This document shows positions 16,305 to 25,101 of a stretch of DNA of 27,807 nucleotides, one piece after another. This DNA comes from an uncultured Erysipelotrichaceae bacterium (lineage in GTDB: Bacteria; Bacillota_I; Bacilli_A; Erysipelotrichales; Erysipelotrichaceae). The stretch covers positions 1-27,807 of the forward strand of contig CAJKOS010000009.1 in assembly GCA_905201565.1 (NCBI GenBank), in the 5' to 3' direction. A model generated the notes under the pieces. It saw nothing but the letters and a program-made list of their open reading frames with translations, ran no database searches and was not told the origin of the DNA. Within the stretch, counting starts at the first letter, position 1. Every line of letters begins with the position of its first letter. A program made the position numbers and the translations under genes.

Positions 16305-16385
16305 ACCCGACCGGGTTTATATAGTCCAATCAGATTATCCGGCTTTTACGCATCAGATAACAGGTACGGATTATGTAGCGCTTAC
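15909..16385 (-). mobile_element. remnant of an IS66-family element, left end and orf1 only
   Basis: Upstream of the TnpA-like ORF, the minus strand reads GTAAGCG at 16379-16385, the way IS66-family terminal repeats usually begin. No matching opposite end is seen before the AlbA_2 gene. A perfect AAACCCG/CGGGTTT hairpin lies at 16303-16318, at the start of the ORF. Confidence 0.4.
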
Positions 16386-16466
16386 CACCCTACTTTTCGC
16401 ATAAGATGCTATACATCCGTTCAGGCAAAGAAATGTGTTACAACATAGCGATAGTTCCGCTTTCAA

Positions 16467-16509
16467 TAAAAAAATGCCATGCATGATCAACTGACCACGC
16501 AAGGCATTT
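16467..16509 (-). terminator. terminator of the pectin methylesterase gene
   Basis: AAATGCC (16472-16478) and GGCATTT (16503-16509) close a long stem with inner TGC/GCA and TGGTCA/TGATCA pairs. A TTTTTTT run follows in the minus direction. Confidence 0.8.
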
Positions 16510-16524
16510 CAATACTGATCTGTA

Positions 16525-19500
16525 TTATTGCTTTTTCTTTTTCATAAACAGCACTGCACCAATACCAACTACAGCCACAACAATCACACCGATCCAAATC
16601 CATGGCGACGCATAGTTGCCTGTTTCTATAGAAGTACCATTCTGCTGGTTATTATCAGAAGGCTGTGAAGGAGAAGGTGTTTCTCCAGGTGCTGGAGTTG
16701 GAGTTGGAGTTACTTCCGGCTTCGCTGTTTCATCCGGTGTCGGTGTCACTTCCGGCTCTTCTGGAAGCGGTTTGGGATCAGCAGGTGTCAATAAACCAAT
16801 ATACGCATTGCGTGAATCTGCCATAGCAGCAGTTTCCCCTGGTACCATCTGATTCAGAATAGATGCAGCTTCAGCAGGAGAGATTTGTCTGCGGAATTCA
16901 TTGATCATATAACCCGGACCATATGAACCATATTCATAGAATCTTGCGTTCATGAAGGCATTGCCGCTCATATCCGCATATGGTTCATCCCTGTCCACAA
17001 CACTGCCCATGTAGCAGTTAATCCAATATATAGCCGCATCCGGTCCCCAAGGTCTTGCAAGGCGGAAGTGCGTATCTTCATTACTCTCTACACCTTCTTC
17101 TGCTGTTATACGGCAATTGTTGAAGACAAGACCATACTGCGCAGCTGCTGAAGTTCTTGGTGCGCAAATATATCCGCTATCAGGATGTGTTTCTTCATGC
17201 ACAAAGACAATATCACAATCATCAAAGAGAACCTTCGCTTCATCACCAGAATAGATAAAGTCAATCAAACCTTCAATTTGACACTGGTAGAAGTACTGGT
17301 TTCCCTGATGCAGGTATAACGTATCCTGTACTCCAGAGAACTTCACATTCACAAATACAGCATTATCCGCATCAGAACGCAGCGCATCCGCAGACTTGTT
17401 GGACTTGCCATCCGGTGTTCCATACACATAATCATTCGCAAAACTGATATTTTCTGCAGAGAAGTTCACCGCATTTGCTGTGATGTACACCGCACAGCGC
17501 TTTGTCATATCTCCACCAGCTTCATATCCAGGATCTCCCGAATAGAGATCAGCAGGATAACAATGCACAAGTGTTGTGTCTCTGTCTTCGCCAAGCAAAG
17601 AAATATTCGGTTTATCTACGACAAGTCTTTCTTCATAGTCACCAGCTTTGACATAAATAACTGTTCTTTCATCACTATTTGCCGGTGCAGCATCAACCGC
17701 TGCCTGCATACTCGTATATGTTGGTATGCCATCTACCAATGTGCCATCTTCCACTTGAGAAGCAGAATCTACCACCATATCGATATTAGACAGGCATACT
17801 ATATTAAATGTCTCTTTCGTCTTTACCCCGTTTTCATCTGTAAAGATAAACTCAATAGTATTTCTGCCCTCTTTCAAATCTGTACGAATTATGCCGCTGG
17901 AAATACCTGCTTCAGAAGAAACAGTCTTTGTCACACTACCATTCACAACAACATCCAATGTACCTTTGCGGTCAGCACTCAATTCAAAATCCACTGCCTT
18001 AACCCTTACCGTATCGGAAGGCTGTGTTGTAAAAGTAAGCACTGCAGCAGAACCTTCTTGTGCATATTCTCCGGTACGTTCACCCGTTATCAATGACCAT
18101 ACCGTATTAGAAGGATTACCGGAATTCGTTGCGGACATTGCAATAACATAATAGTAATATGGCACTTCAAACTCCACATCACTGTCCTGATAAGAAGTTG
18201 TGCTGACTTCGCCGATACAAGCTGCTTGTTCACCATAAGCATACCTGTATACCTGATATGTCTCTGCACCATCGATTGCATTCCATGTCAAGGCAACATA
18301 CGGTTCATCTGTTTCACCAATCTTATGTGCTTCAGCAGAAAGTACCGGTCTATCCAGTGCCGGAAGATAATCTTCCACAACTGCAATATTCTCACACCAA
18401 GTCACTTCACCATCATTTCCAAGTCTTCCACCAACCCGGAAAGAGTAAGTACCCGCCAGTTCTGCAGGATATGTGCAGGAAAGATCACTTGTCACAATGG
18501 CATCCTGCCACTGTCCGTCTTCATACTTAACCTGAATGACATATCTTCCATCGCCGGTCGCAATCTCCGAACAATCCCATGTCACCAGAATTCCTGTGCG
18601 GTCGGCATTGGAAGCAGCCTCTACATCTGTGATGACCGGCTTGATTCCAATTGGAGAATAGGCATCATTCTGATCATAGAGAAGATTTCCATCTTCCCCA
18701 TAATACTTCATATTTGTGACCAGCACATCTGCCCCGGCAAGAACAAGTCCATACGAAACAGAATCTGTTTCCGTTTCTCTTTCAAAGGAATAGCTAGTAC
18801 CATCTGTTGTCGTCGCAGTAAGTACATAACCTTCATCTGTTTTTTCTATCACAAAGTGAATCGTTTCACCTTCCGCAACTGCCGCATTGACGCCGCCCGC
18901 ATTCAATAATCCATCTTCACCTGTATACATGCCGCGCAGGTTATTACCATGTCTTATGCCAAGTGATGTCAGCTCATCATTAGTAAACACACCGACAAAC
19001 ACACCATTTGCGGAAGAAGAACCGCCATTGGTAACCGTCACATCTGCCTCAAGGCGATTGGCATCCCTTGTCTCATCAAATCCATAGTAACCAACCGTAT
19101 CAGAAACAGCTTCTCCGCTTGTCAGTTCACCACCTGTATTAGCCAAGATCAATGTCTGTCCGTTATAGCTCACATTGAGATTTGAACCATACTGCACAGA
19201 AGGCATCTCTTCCTGGTCTGTAACGATGGTTTCCTCTGCTTCATTCAACACCGACAACCAGTGTACATAACCAGAACCACCAGAATAGGTAAGCACAACT
19301 TCCCCGGCTCCACCTGTATAGGTAAAGGTAGTTTCTTCGCCATCTGTCATCTGCGCTGCGAATTCATCCACACTGACTTCACCGGATGAAGTAACCGTAA
19401 ACTTTCCATCCGCAGCCGCATACCCACAAAGTGACAACGTTATTGTCGCATTGCCAGCCACTTTGATGGAAATTTGATCTCCATCAGAAATAATCATGCC

Positions 19501-21807
19501 GTGCTGCGCACCGTTATAAGAAATTCTGTTGTTTCCTGTCAGTGTGAGAAGTTTATCTGTTGACGTAACAGTTTTGCCATCCTTCAGCACATAATTTCCG
19601 CTATACAGTTCAGAAACCACACTGCCATCACGGAAATCATAGACCTTCTCTACACCATCCGCATGCGGAGTTCCAGATGCACTGTCATCCTTCACAACAA
19701 CCTCAAATGACTTTGGGGAAGTGTTTTGATCTACATAGGTAAATGTAATCGTATTGCCGTTCAATGCATACGTTACCGTATCACTGACACTTTCCATATC
19801 GCTGTTTGTCAATGTACCATAACCGCCGGCACCAAGCTCTGCCCAGAGCAGTGCTGTATCAGAAGTCACAAGCTCTACGCCACCATCATCTGAACTTACC
19901 GTGAAATCATCCGCAGGACTATTTCCCGGAACTACCGTAAATGTTCTGCCTGACACGGTAAAGGAGAATGACTTTGCCGCATCCCACAAAACTGCACATG
20001 TAATATCATGTGTCACCGCAGTGCCATCTGATACATTGATAAGATCGATTGTCGCTTCACCTGTCACACCAAATACTTCAGAATTCTCAAAAGATACCTG
20101 GTACGTTGTGCCAACCGGCAGGCGCAAAGAATACATACCATTTTCAACAAATGCCTCACGGCTTGTACCATCCGCACCAGTAAAGAGCAGCTTCTCTCCT
20201 TCAACTGCTGCACTGCCTGTCACAGTACCCGAAACAACCGCTTCAGCTACAGGCATGGAAGATGTCGCAGAAATGGAATGGAGATATCCCTGACTTCCAG
20301 AATAAGTAAATGTCACGGTCCCGGTTTCATCAACCGGACCATCATAAATCACTGTTGCGCCACTGCCATCATCCGTCACATGTGCAGCAACCTCATCAAT
20401 AGACGGCTCACCTTTATCCGAAGAAACAGTGAACTTTCCACCTTCATCTGTATAAGAACACAATGAAAGCACAATCTCTGCACTGCCCGCAACTTTGACA
20501 CGCACAACATCACCATTATTGATCACAATACCATGCTGGGAGCTATTATAATAAACTTTGTTATTGCCAACGACCTCAAGCAGTCCATCGACAGACTTCA
20601 CCGACTGTCCGTTCTGCACTGCATAATCGCCAACATACAAAGAAGAAACGATCTCTCCTTCACGGAAGTCATACACCTTCTCAACACCATCTGCTGCTGC
20701 AGCACCAGCCGCACTGTTATCTTTAACAATCACTGCAAATGTATCCGGTGACGTATTGCCTTCTTTATATGTAAAGGTAATTGTATTTTCATGCACTGCA
20801 TAGGAAACCGTGCCGCTGACATCAGTCACATCTTCTTCCTGCAATGTGCCATCTCCGCCTAGATCTGCCCAGATAATAGCAGAAGTAGTCGTCACAAGCT
20901 CAACCTGTGTCAAATCGTCTGTTGTCACACGGAAATCATCTGTTGGAAGATTACCTGGCGTAACTGTAAACTCTGTACCGCCAACTGTGAAATCAAATGT
21001 CTTTGTACTATCCCATAGCACATCATAGACAATATTGTTAGTAACCGCATCTCCTGCACCTTGACCATGAAGATCAATTGAGGTGCCTTCTGTCACACCA
21101 AACACCGCACTGTTTTCAAAAGCAACAGAATAAGTTGTACCTACCGGAAGATCGATGGTATATGAACCATTTGTCACAACCGTCTGTTCCACAGAACTAT
21201 CTTCAGCAGTAAACAACAAGATTTCACCTTCTGCAGATGGTAAAGAAGGTCCGCTCACAGTTCCAGAAACAGTTGCCCGTTCAACAGGTGTGATGGATTC
21301 TGCAGTCAACGAATGCAGATAAGATGTTCCTCCCTGATAGGAAATCACAACATTGCCTGCTTCTCCTGTATAGGTAAATGAAACAGCTTCGCCATCCGCA
21401 GCAACCTGCGCTTTGATGACACTATTCGAAACTTCTCCAACAGAATCATACGAAATCACAAACTCGCCATCCGCATCAGAATATTCACAAAGCGAGAGAG
21501 TCACCTCTGTTTCTCCCTCAGGCACAGCAAGTGTCAACAGCTCAGTCGAAACATCATTTGTAAAGAATACCGCACCATGGTCGTTACCATGATGATCAAA
21601 CGCCTCACTGCCAGAAAGAGACCCGTCTTTATAAGGTGCAGTATAAATCAAGGCATTTTCATTAGTAAAATCCCATGTCACTGCTCCACCATTCAGTGTC
21701 AGATCATGTTCTCCTTCTGCATATAATACGGTAGGCAACAGTCCAATTACCATTGCCAGCAAAGCTAGAAAGGCAAACCCTTTCCGAATCACACGTTTAA
21801 AATGCAT
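16525..21807 (-). CDS. giant surface-anchored pectin methylesterase with repeat modules
   Basis: The 1760-residue product has a signal peptide (basic MHFKRVIRKG, hydrophobic core, probable cleavage near VLYA-EGE). About 2.4 long repeats follow (roughly residues 41-864). A concanavalin-like or beta-sandwich region and two Fn3-like domains lie at about 865-1250. The catalytic CE8 domain (about 1345-1650) has FSGVQDTLYLHQG, GLIDFIYSGD and RLARPWGP, supplying the two aspartates and the arginine of pectinesterases. A Pro/Thr linker (EVTPTPDETAKP type) leads to an anchor: TG, a hydrophobic span and KKKKQ. It should demethylate pectin at the cell surface. The start is the ATG at 21807 with GGGAGG ahead. 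A TATAAT lies at 21870-21875. Confidence 0.92.
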   Translation of the reverse strand: MHFKRVIRKGFAFLALLAMVIGLLPTVLYAEGEHDLTLNGGAVTWDFTNENALIYTAPYKDGSLSGSEAFDHHGNDHGAVFFTNDVSTELLTLAVPEGETEVTLSLCEYSDADGEFVISYDSVGEVSNSVIKAQVAADGEAVSFTYTGEAGNVVISYQGGTSYLHSLTAESITPVERATVSGTVSGPSLPSAEGEILLFTAEDSSVEQTVVTNGSYTIDLPVGTTYSVAFENSAVFGVTEGTSIDLHGQGAGDAVTNNIVYDVLWDSTKTFDFTVGGTEFTVTPGNLPTDDFRVTTDDLTQVELVTTTSAIIWADLGGDGTLQEEDVTDVSGTVSYAVHENTITFTYKEGNTSPDTFAVIVKDNSAAGAAAADGVEKVYDFREGEIVSSLYVGDYAVQNGQSVKSVDGLLEVVGNNKVYYNSSQHGIVINNGDVVRVKVAGSAEIVLSLCSYTDEGGKFTVSSDKGEPSIDEVAAHVTDDGSGATVIYDGPVDETGTVTFTYSGSQGYLHSISATSSMPVAEAVVSGTVTGSAAVEGEKLLFTGADGTSREAFVENGMYSLRLPVGTTYQVSFENSEVFGVTGEATIDLINVSDGTAVTHDITCAVLWDAAKSFSFTVSGRTFTVVPGNSPADDFTVSSDDGGVELVTSDTALLWAELGAGGYGTLTNSDMESVSDTVTYALNGNTITFTYVDQNTSPKSFEVVVKDDSASGTPHADGVEKVYDFRDGSVVSELYSGNYVLKDGKTVTSTDKLLTLTGNNRISYNGAQHGMIISDGDQISIKVAGNATITLSLCGYAAADGKFTVTSSGEVSVDEFAAQMTDGEETTFTYTGGAGEVVLTYSGGSGYVHWLSVLNEAEETIVTDQEEMPSVQYGSNLNVSYNGQTLILANTGGELTSGEAVSDTVGYYGFDETRDANRLEADVTVTNGGSSSANGVFVGVFTNDELTSLGIRHGNNLRGMYTGEDGLLNAGGVNAAVAEGETIHFVIEKTDEGYVLTATTTDGTSYSFERETETDSVSYGLVLAGADVLVTNMKYYGEDGNLLYDQNDAYSPIGIKPVITDVEAASNADRTGILVTWDCSEIATGDGRYVIQVKYEDGQWQDAIVTSDLSCTYPAELAGTYSFRVGGRLGNDGEVTWCENIAVVEDYLPALDRPVLSAEAHKIGETDEPYVALTWNAIDGAETYQVYRYAYGEQAACIGEVSTTSYQDSDVEFEVPYYYYVIAMSATNSGNPSNTVWSLITGERTGEYAQEGSAAVLTFTTQPSDTVRVKAVDFELSADRKGTLDVVVNGSVTKTVSSEAGISSGIIRTDLKEGRNTIEFIFTDENGVKTKETFNIVCLSNIDMVVDSASQVEDGTLVDGIPTYTSMQAAVDAAPANSDERTVIYVKAGDYEERLVVDKPNISLLGEDRDTTLVHCYPADLYSGDPGYEAGGDMTKRCAVYITANAVNFSAENISFANDYVYGTPDGKSNKSADALRSDADNAVFVNVKFSGVQDTLYLHQGNQYFYQCQIEGLIDFIYSGDEAKVLFDDCDIVFVHEETHPDSGYICAPRTSAAAQYGLVFNNCRITAEEGVESNEDTHFRLARPWGPDAAIYWINCYMGSVVDRDEPYADMSGNAFMNARFYEYGSYGPGYMINEFRRQISPAEAASILNQMVPGETAAMADSRNAYIGLLTPADPKPLPEEPEVTPTPDETAKPEVTPTPTPAPGETPSPSQPSDNNQQNGTSIETGNYASPWIWIGVIVVAVVGIGAVLFMKKKKQ
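19215..21690 (-). repeat. internal long repeats of the pectin methylesterase gene
   Basis: Unit 1 spans about 21690-20680, unit 2 about 20680-19648, and a half unit 3 about 19648-19215; the period is about 1030 bases (344 residues). Shared landmarks are GVEKVYDFR, QHG, LSLC-x-Y, GKFTVSS, GYLH or SYLH, LPVGTTY and TITFTY. The landmarks recur in the same order in each unit. Confidence 0.85.
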
Positions 21808-22093
21808 TGTTGTTCCTCCCACACCGGATTGCGCACAACATAACACGCATTAATTTCCTGGCACTGTAAATTATAGTGGTTTTCAAATCAAGCAATCGGA
21901 TAATAAACAGGAAAAACGCACATATTTGCGATATTTATGAAAATGCATGAAACAAGCCTGCAACATACACGTTCCATCCCCTAAAAAACAACCACAGTCT
22001 GCTTCATCAATCTTTCTCATGTATAGAATACAAATCCCGCCTACTGCAAAAGAACGATATGTTCTGCCCTAAGCCATGGCAGGAATGTACCGG

Positions 22094-23299
22094 TCAGCCA
22101 CAATTAGCAGCTGATAACAAGAAATCTGCTAAATGCACAATTTTTACACCATTGATATTTCCTGCTGCAAGTTCGTCCAGTGTCACCACATATTTGGGAT
22201 AGTGATCTTTGATTTCAAGAAGATTGACTACCTCCCGATCAGATTCCTCAGGCAGCCTGCGGCACACCTGAACGTAGATACGCTCGTCGCGCTGCACCGC
22301 CACAAAATCAATCTCTTTCGTTTTGTTCTTCCCGATGTAGACCTCATAGCCTCGCCGCCGCAGTTCAAAATACACGATGTTTTCCAGCATAGCGGCAATA
22401 GACTTCGGATTAAAGCCCATGATGCAGTATTTCAGAGAAGCGTCTGCAAGATAGAATTTTTCCTGGGTTTTCAGCACGGATTTTCCCTGCAAATCATATC
22501 GCTGGCAGCGATAGATCACAAACGCCTTTTCCAGCCAGTTCAGATAGTTATAAACTGCTTCGACGGATAGGGAACGTCCCTCGCTTTTGAGAAACTTCGC
22601 AATGGCATTGGCTGAAAAGGTCTTGCCTACATTTTCCACGATATACTTTACAACACGGTTAAATAAATCGAAGTTCATGATATTGTGCCGCTTTGTAATA
22701 TCGTTGGTAATAACAGAGTTATAGATTCCCTCCACGATCTGATAGGCAGAGCGTTCGTCAAAGCTGCCGAGCGCCACAATGGGGAATCCCCCCAGCCGCA
22801 GGTATTCGTTTAACAGCTCCTTTGGGGAACGGGAATCCGATTTTTTGAAATCCAAATATTCCGCAAAGGACAGGGTATAGACCGGGATGGAGATATACCG
22901 TCCCGTCAAATAGGTGGAGATCTCGCTTGACATTAGCTTGGAATTGGAACCAGTCACATAAATATCGGTATTGGCATTTTCCAGCAGGCTGTTGACTGCT
23001 TTTTCCCAGCCGGTTATTTCCTGCACTTCGTCCAGCAGCAGATAGTAACGCCCATCGTCGGTCATCTGTTCTTTAATGCCCTGATACATAGCCTTGTCGG
23101 TCATTCCGTCGTCAAAATCCTCCGACGTATAGCGCATACTGATAATGTGGTCTGCGGCAATCCCGCTTTTCAGCAGATCGTCCCGCAGCATATCCAAAAT
23201 CGTGGATTTGCCGCAACGCCGGATTCCCGCCAGTATCTTCACCAGCGGAACATCCCGATAGGTTTTCAGCGTGTTCATATATTGTGGTCGGATAATCAT
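22094..23299 (-). CDS. ATP-binding protein, AAA_14 plus DUF4143 domains
   Basis: The 401-residue protein has Walker A GIRRCGKST (25-33) and Walker B YYLLLDEVQEI (87-97). The sensor-like ITGSNSKL form appears here as YVTGSNSKLMSSE near 113-125, and TGRYISIPVYTLSFAEYL follows. The C-terminal DUF4143 region holds FYLADASLKYCIMGF and then ENIVYFELRRRGYEVYIGK and KEIDFVA, a nuclease-like fold. The family is very common in gut bacteria and its function is unknown; roles in DNA handling or defence have been suggested. The start is the ATG at 23299 with AAGGAGG. The gene is visibly richer in G+C and in CGC/GCG codons than its neighbours, which suggests transfer. Confidence 0.9.
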   Translation of the reverse strand: MIIRPQYMNTLKTYRDVPLVKILAGIRRCGKSTILDMLRDDLLKSGIAADHIISMRYTSEDFDDGMTDKAMYQGIKEQMTDDGRYYLLLDEVQEITGWEKAVNSLLENANTDIYVTGSNSKLMSSEISTYLTGRYISIPVYTLSFAEYLDFKKSDSRSPKELLNEYLRLGGFPIVALGSFDERSAYQIVEGIYNSVITNDITKRHNIMNFDLFNRVVKYIVENVGKTFSANAIAKFLKSEGRSLSVEAVYNYLNWLEKAFVIYRCQRYDLQGKSVLKTQEKFYLADASLKYCIMGFNPKSIAAMLENIVYFELRRRGYEVYIGKNKTKEIDFVAVQRDERIYVQVCRRLPEESDREVVNLLEIKDHYPKYVVTLDELAAGNINGVKIVHLADFLLSAANCG

Positions 23300-23327
23300 A
23301 TCGTTCGCCTCCTTGTTCCTTACTAAT

Positions 23328-23356
23328 TGTATAGCGAAAAAACCCAAGAATATCAA
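23328..23356 (-). promoter_or_regulatory. promoter of the AAA/DUF4143 gene
   Basis: TTGATA (23351-23356), a 17-base spacer and TATACA (23328-23333) lie on the minus strand. Confidence 0.65.
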
Positions 23357-23357
23357 T

Positions 23358-23384
23358 AGTTTTTACTCCTAATCAGTAAAAACT
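23358..23384 (-). promoter_or_regulatory. perfect inverted repeat next to the AAA/DUF4143 promoter
   Basis: AGTTTTTACT and AGTAAAAACT, 10 bases each, are separated by 7 bases. The repeat begins two bases upstream of the -35 box. No U-run follows, so it looks like a protein-binding site rather than a terminator. Confidence 0.6.
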
Positions 23385-23468
23385 TTAATTCTTACAAGAC
23401 TTTTTACGGTATGAATAAAAATTTGGATATGTAAAAGCGGCATGGATTTCTCCGCGCCGCCAAACGAA

Positions 23469-23552
23469 TTATTCTGCTTTCAGAGCGCTGATCTTTTGAA
23501 GATAAGCAAATCCATCTGTATATCCACGAAAATAGATTTGTTCCCGTTCCAT
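23469..23552 (-). CDS. possible 27-residue peptide
   Basis: The ATG at 23552 has AGGAGAGACA ahead and opens MEREQIYFRGYTDGFAYLQK, ending at a TAA at 23469. I recognise no family. It lies in the ~400-base gap between the second ZIP gene and the AAA/DUF4143 gene, where the rest of the sequence shows broken frames. It may be the end of a decayed gene. Confidence 0.25.
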   Translation of the reverse strand: MEREQIYFRGYTDGFAYLQKISALKAE

Positions 23553-23703
23553 ATTGTCTCTCCTCATATACAGGCGGAAAAAGCTGTAAGACTTCCCTGT
23601 TCCTCACCGGCAAGGTTAACCATACCCTTCCAGAAACATGGTATAGCAATTCAGCTTTTTCATTTCTTCCATCTTTTGTGTTAAAAGACTGCACCGAATG
23701 GCA

Positions 23704-24486
23704 TCAACCAAATACCACATCCAATACCATCATGGTGGTAAAACCTGCCATAAAAGCCAACACCCCTGCATGAGAATGTTTACCTGCCGACATTTCCGGA
23801 ATCAATTCTTCTATCACAACATATAACATGGCACCTGCAGAAAAACTCAATAGAACAGGCAGAAGCGGAACAAGCCACTTTGCAGCAACAATTGTCATCA
23901 CTGCGGCAATTGGCTCTACCACGCCCGACAATACACCATAGCAAAATGCGCATCTTCTTTTCATTCCTTCCGCATGTAACGGCAGCGATAGTATCGCTCC
24001 TTCCGGAAAATTCTGAATGGCAATGCCAAAGGAAAGAGCTGCTGCAGAAGCTAGCGTAATCTCAGCATCATTCATCAATAATCCCGCAAACACAGCACCA
24101 ACCGCCATACCTTCCGGAATATTATGCAAGGTCACCGCAAGCATCAGTTTTGTACTCCGGTTCAAATTACAAGGGATACCTTCTGTTTCCGTACTATTCT
24201 GGTGCTGATGGGGAATCACATGATCCAATACCAGCAAAAAAGCAACGCCTGACCATATCCCTATTACAACCGGCAGAATAGACCATAGATCAGAAGCTTC
24301 CGTTTGTTCCATAGCAGGTATCAATAAACTCCAAATACTGGCAGAAACCATCACACCTGCCGCAAACCCTGTCAAAGCTCGTTGTACGCTATCACGCAAT
24401 GCGCCGCGCATAAAAAACACACTTGCCGCACCAATTGCTGTACCGATAAAAGGTATGCACACTCCAAGCAAAACTGCACCTGTCAT
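23704..24486 (-). CDS. ZIP family metal transporter, copy 2
   Basis: This is a 260-residue paralogue of the ZIP protein at 12128-12910, of equal length and with the same motifs: HNIPEG (121-126), NFPEG (159-163) and the C-terminal EELIPEMSAGKHSHAGVL. Differences cluster in the N-terminal helices and in the histidine loop (HVIPHQHQNS here). The start is the ATG at 24486 with GGAGGT ahead. The open frame upstream crosses the operator and is not used. The product should import zinc or another divalent metal. Its promoter carries the 16-bp palindrome identical to that of the GNAT gene, so both should answer to the same regulator. Confidence 0.93.
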   Translation of the reverse strand: MTGAVLLGVCIPFIGTAIGAASVFFMRGALRDSVQRALTGFAAGVMVSASIWSLLIPAMEQTEASDLWSILPVVIGIWSGVAFLLVLDHVIPHQHQNSTETEGIPCNLNRSTKLMLAVTLHNIPEGMAVGAVFAGLLMNDAEITLASAAALSFGIAIQNFPEGAILSLPLHAEGMKRRCAFCYGVLSGVVEPIAAVMTIVAAKWLVPLLPVLLSFSAGAMLYVVIEELIPEMSAGKHSHAGVLAFMAGFTTMMVLDVVFG

Positions 24487-24505
24487 AACACCTCCAGCAC
24501 ACACT

Positions 24506-24521
24506 GTTAGTTATAGCTAAC
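24506..24521 (-). promoter_or_regulatory. operator-like palindrome D, before ZIP copy 2
   Basis: GTTAGTTATAGCTAAC is identical to the box at 12054-12069. It lies 8 bases downstream of the -10 box. Confidence 0.7.
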
Positions 24522-24529
24522 TTTAGCAT

Positions 24530-24559
24530 AGTTTACTTTGTTCTCTTTCTGACCGTCAA
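24530..24559 (-). promoter_or_regulatory. promoter of ZIP copy 2
   Basis: TTGACG (24554-24559), an 18-base spacer and TAAACT (24530-24535), nearly the same boxes as ZIP copy 1. Confidence 0.6.
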
Positions 24560-24583
24560 GAAAGATGCCCATACAGTTCATCT

Positions 24584-24617
24584 AGAAAAAAGCCGCATGA
24601 TCAAACTGCTCTTTTCA
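24584..24617 (-). terminator. weak terminator behind the HxlR gene
   Basis: An imperfect AAAAGAGC...GGCTTTTTT stem with an inner TGATCA lies just after the HxlR stop, with a short T-run in the minus direction. Confidence 0.4.
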
Positions 24618-24629
24618 AAACCAATTGGA

Positions 24630-24977
24630 TTATTCCACTTTTTCACTGTACTGCTTCACCTTCTTCTGATATGAAATACCAAAAGCCTCCATCTCATCAA
24701 TGATCCCCCGCATAGACTCTCCCAGCTCACTCAGGGAATATTCAACTCTTGGGGGAACTTCCGGATATACAGTGCGGATGATGATGCCATCTTCTTCCAT
24801 TGACCTAAGGCTATCAGTCAGAACCTTCTGGGATATCCCATTGAGATCTTTGCACAGTTCGTTAAAGCGCCACGAACGTTGTCTAAGATTGCGTAAAATC
24901 AGGAGTTTCCACTTACTGCCAACTAAAGCAACTGTTGTCGCCACAGGACATGCTGGCATTTCTTCTTTCGTCACCAT
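24630..24977 (-). CDS. HxlR family winged-helix regulator
   Basis: The 115-residue protein has the HxlR pattern: a cysteine near the N-terminus (MPACPVATTVALVGSKWK, Cys10), then LLILRNLRQRSWRFNELCKD, GISQKVLTDSLRSMEEDGII and the wing PRVEYSLSELG. Many HxlR proteins sense electrophiles or oxidants through that cysteine; this is family knowledge. The ATG at 24977 has AAGAAGG ahead. The gene diverges from the nitroreductase at 25102, a common pairing in which the regulator controls the reductase. Confidence 0.92.
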   Translation of the reverse strand: MVTKEEMPACPVATTVALVGSKWKLLILRNLRQRSWRFNELCKDLNGISQKVLTDSLRSMEEDGIIIRTVYPEVPPRVEYSLSELGESMRGIIDEMEAFGISYQKKVKQYSEKVE

Positions 24978-25006
24978 ACACAAACCTTCTTTCACCCTTT
25001 TTTACA

Positions 25007-25031
25007 GGTCACATAATTCTCACTCGGTCAC
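25007..25031. promoter_or_regulatory. two GGTCAC copies between hxlR-like gene and nitroreductase
   Basis: GGTCAC occurs at 25007-25012 and again at 25026-25031, about two helical turns apart, in the 124-base divergent intergenic region. It could be a regulator site. The nitroreductase has a fair -10 (TACAAT, 25068-25073) but no good -35. Confidence 0.3.
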
Positions 25032-25101
25032 TTATTTGTGCGTACTTCTTTCATTTCTTCACCCGTATACAATGTAATTGTAAACCAGGAGGACATACAA
25101 A

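Noticed and set aside
23404..23694. 96-codon minus-strand open frame between ZIP copy 2 and the AAA gene
   Set aside because: Its composition is unlike a protein and it has no ribosome site. A short 27-codon frame within it has a better start and is listed with low confidence instead.
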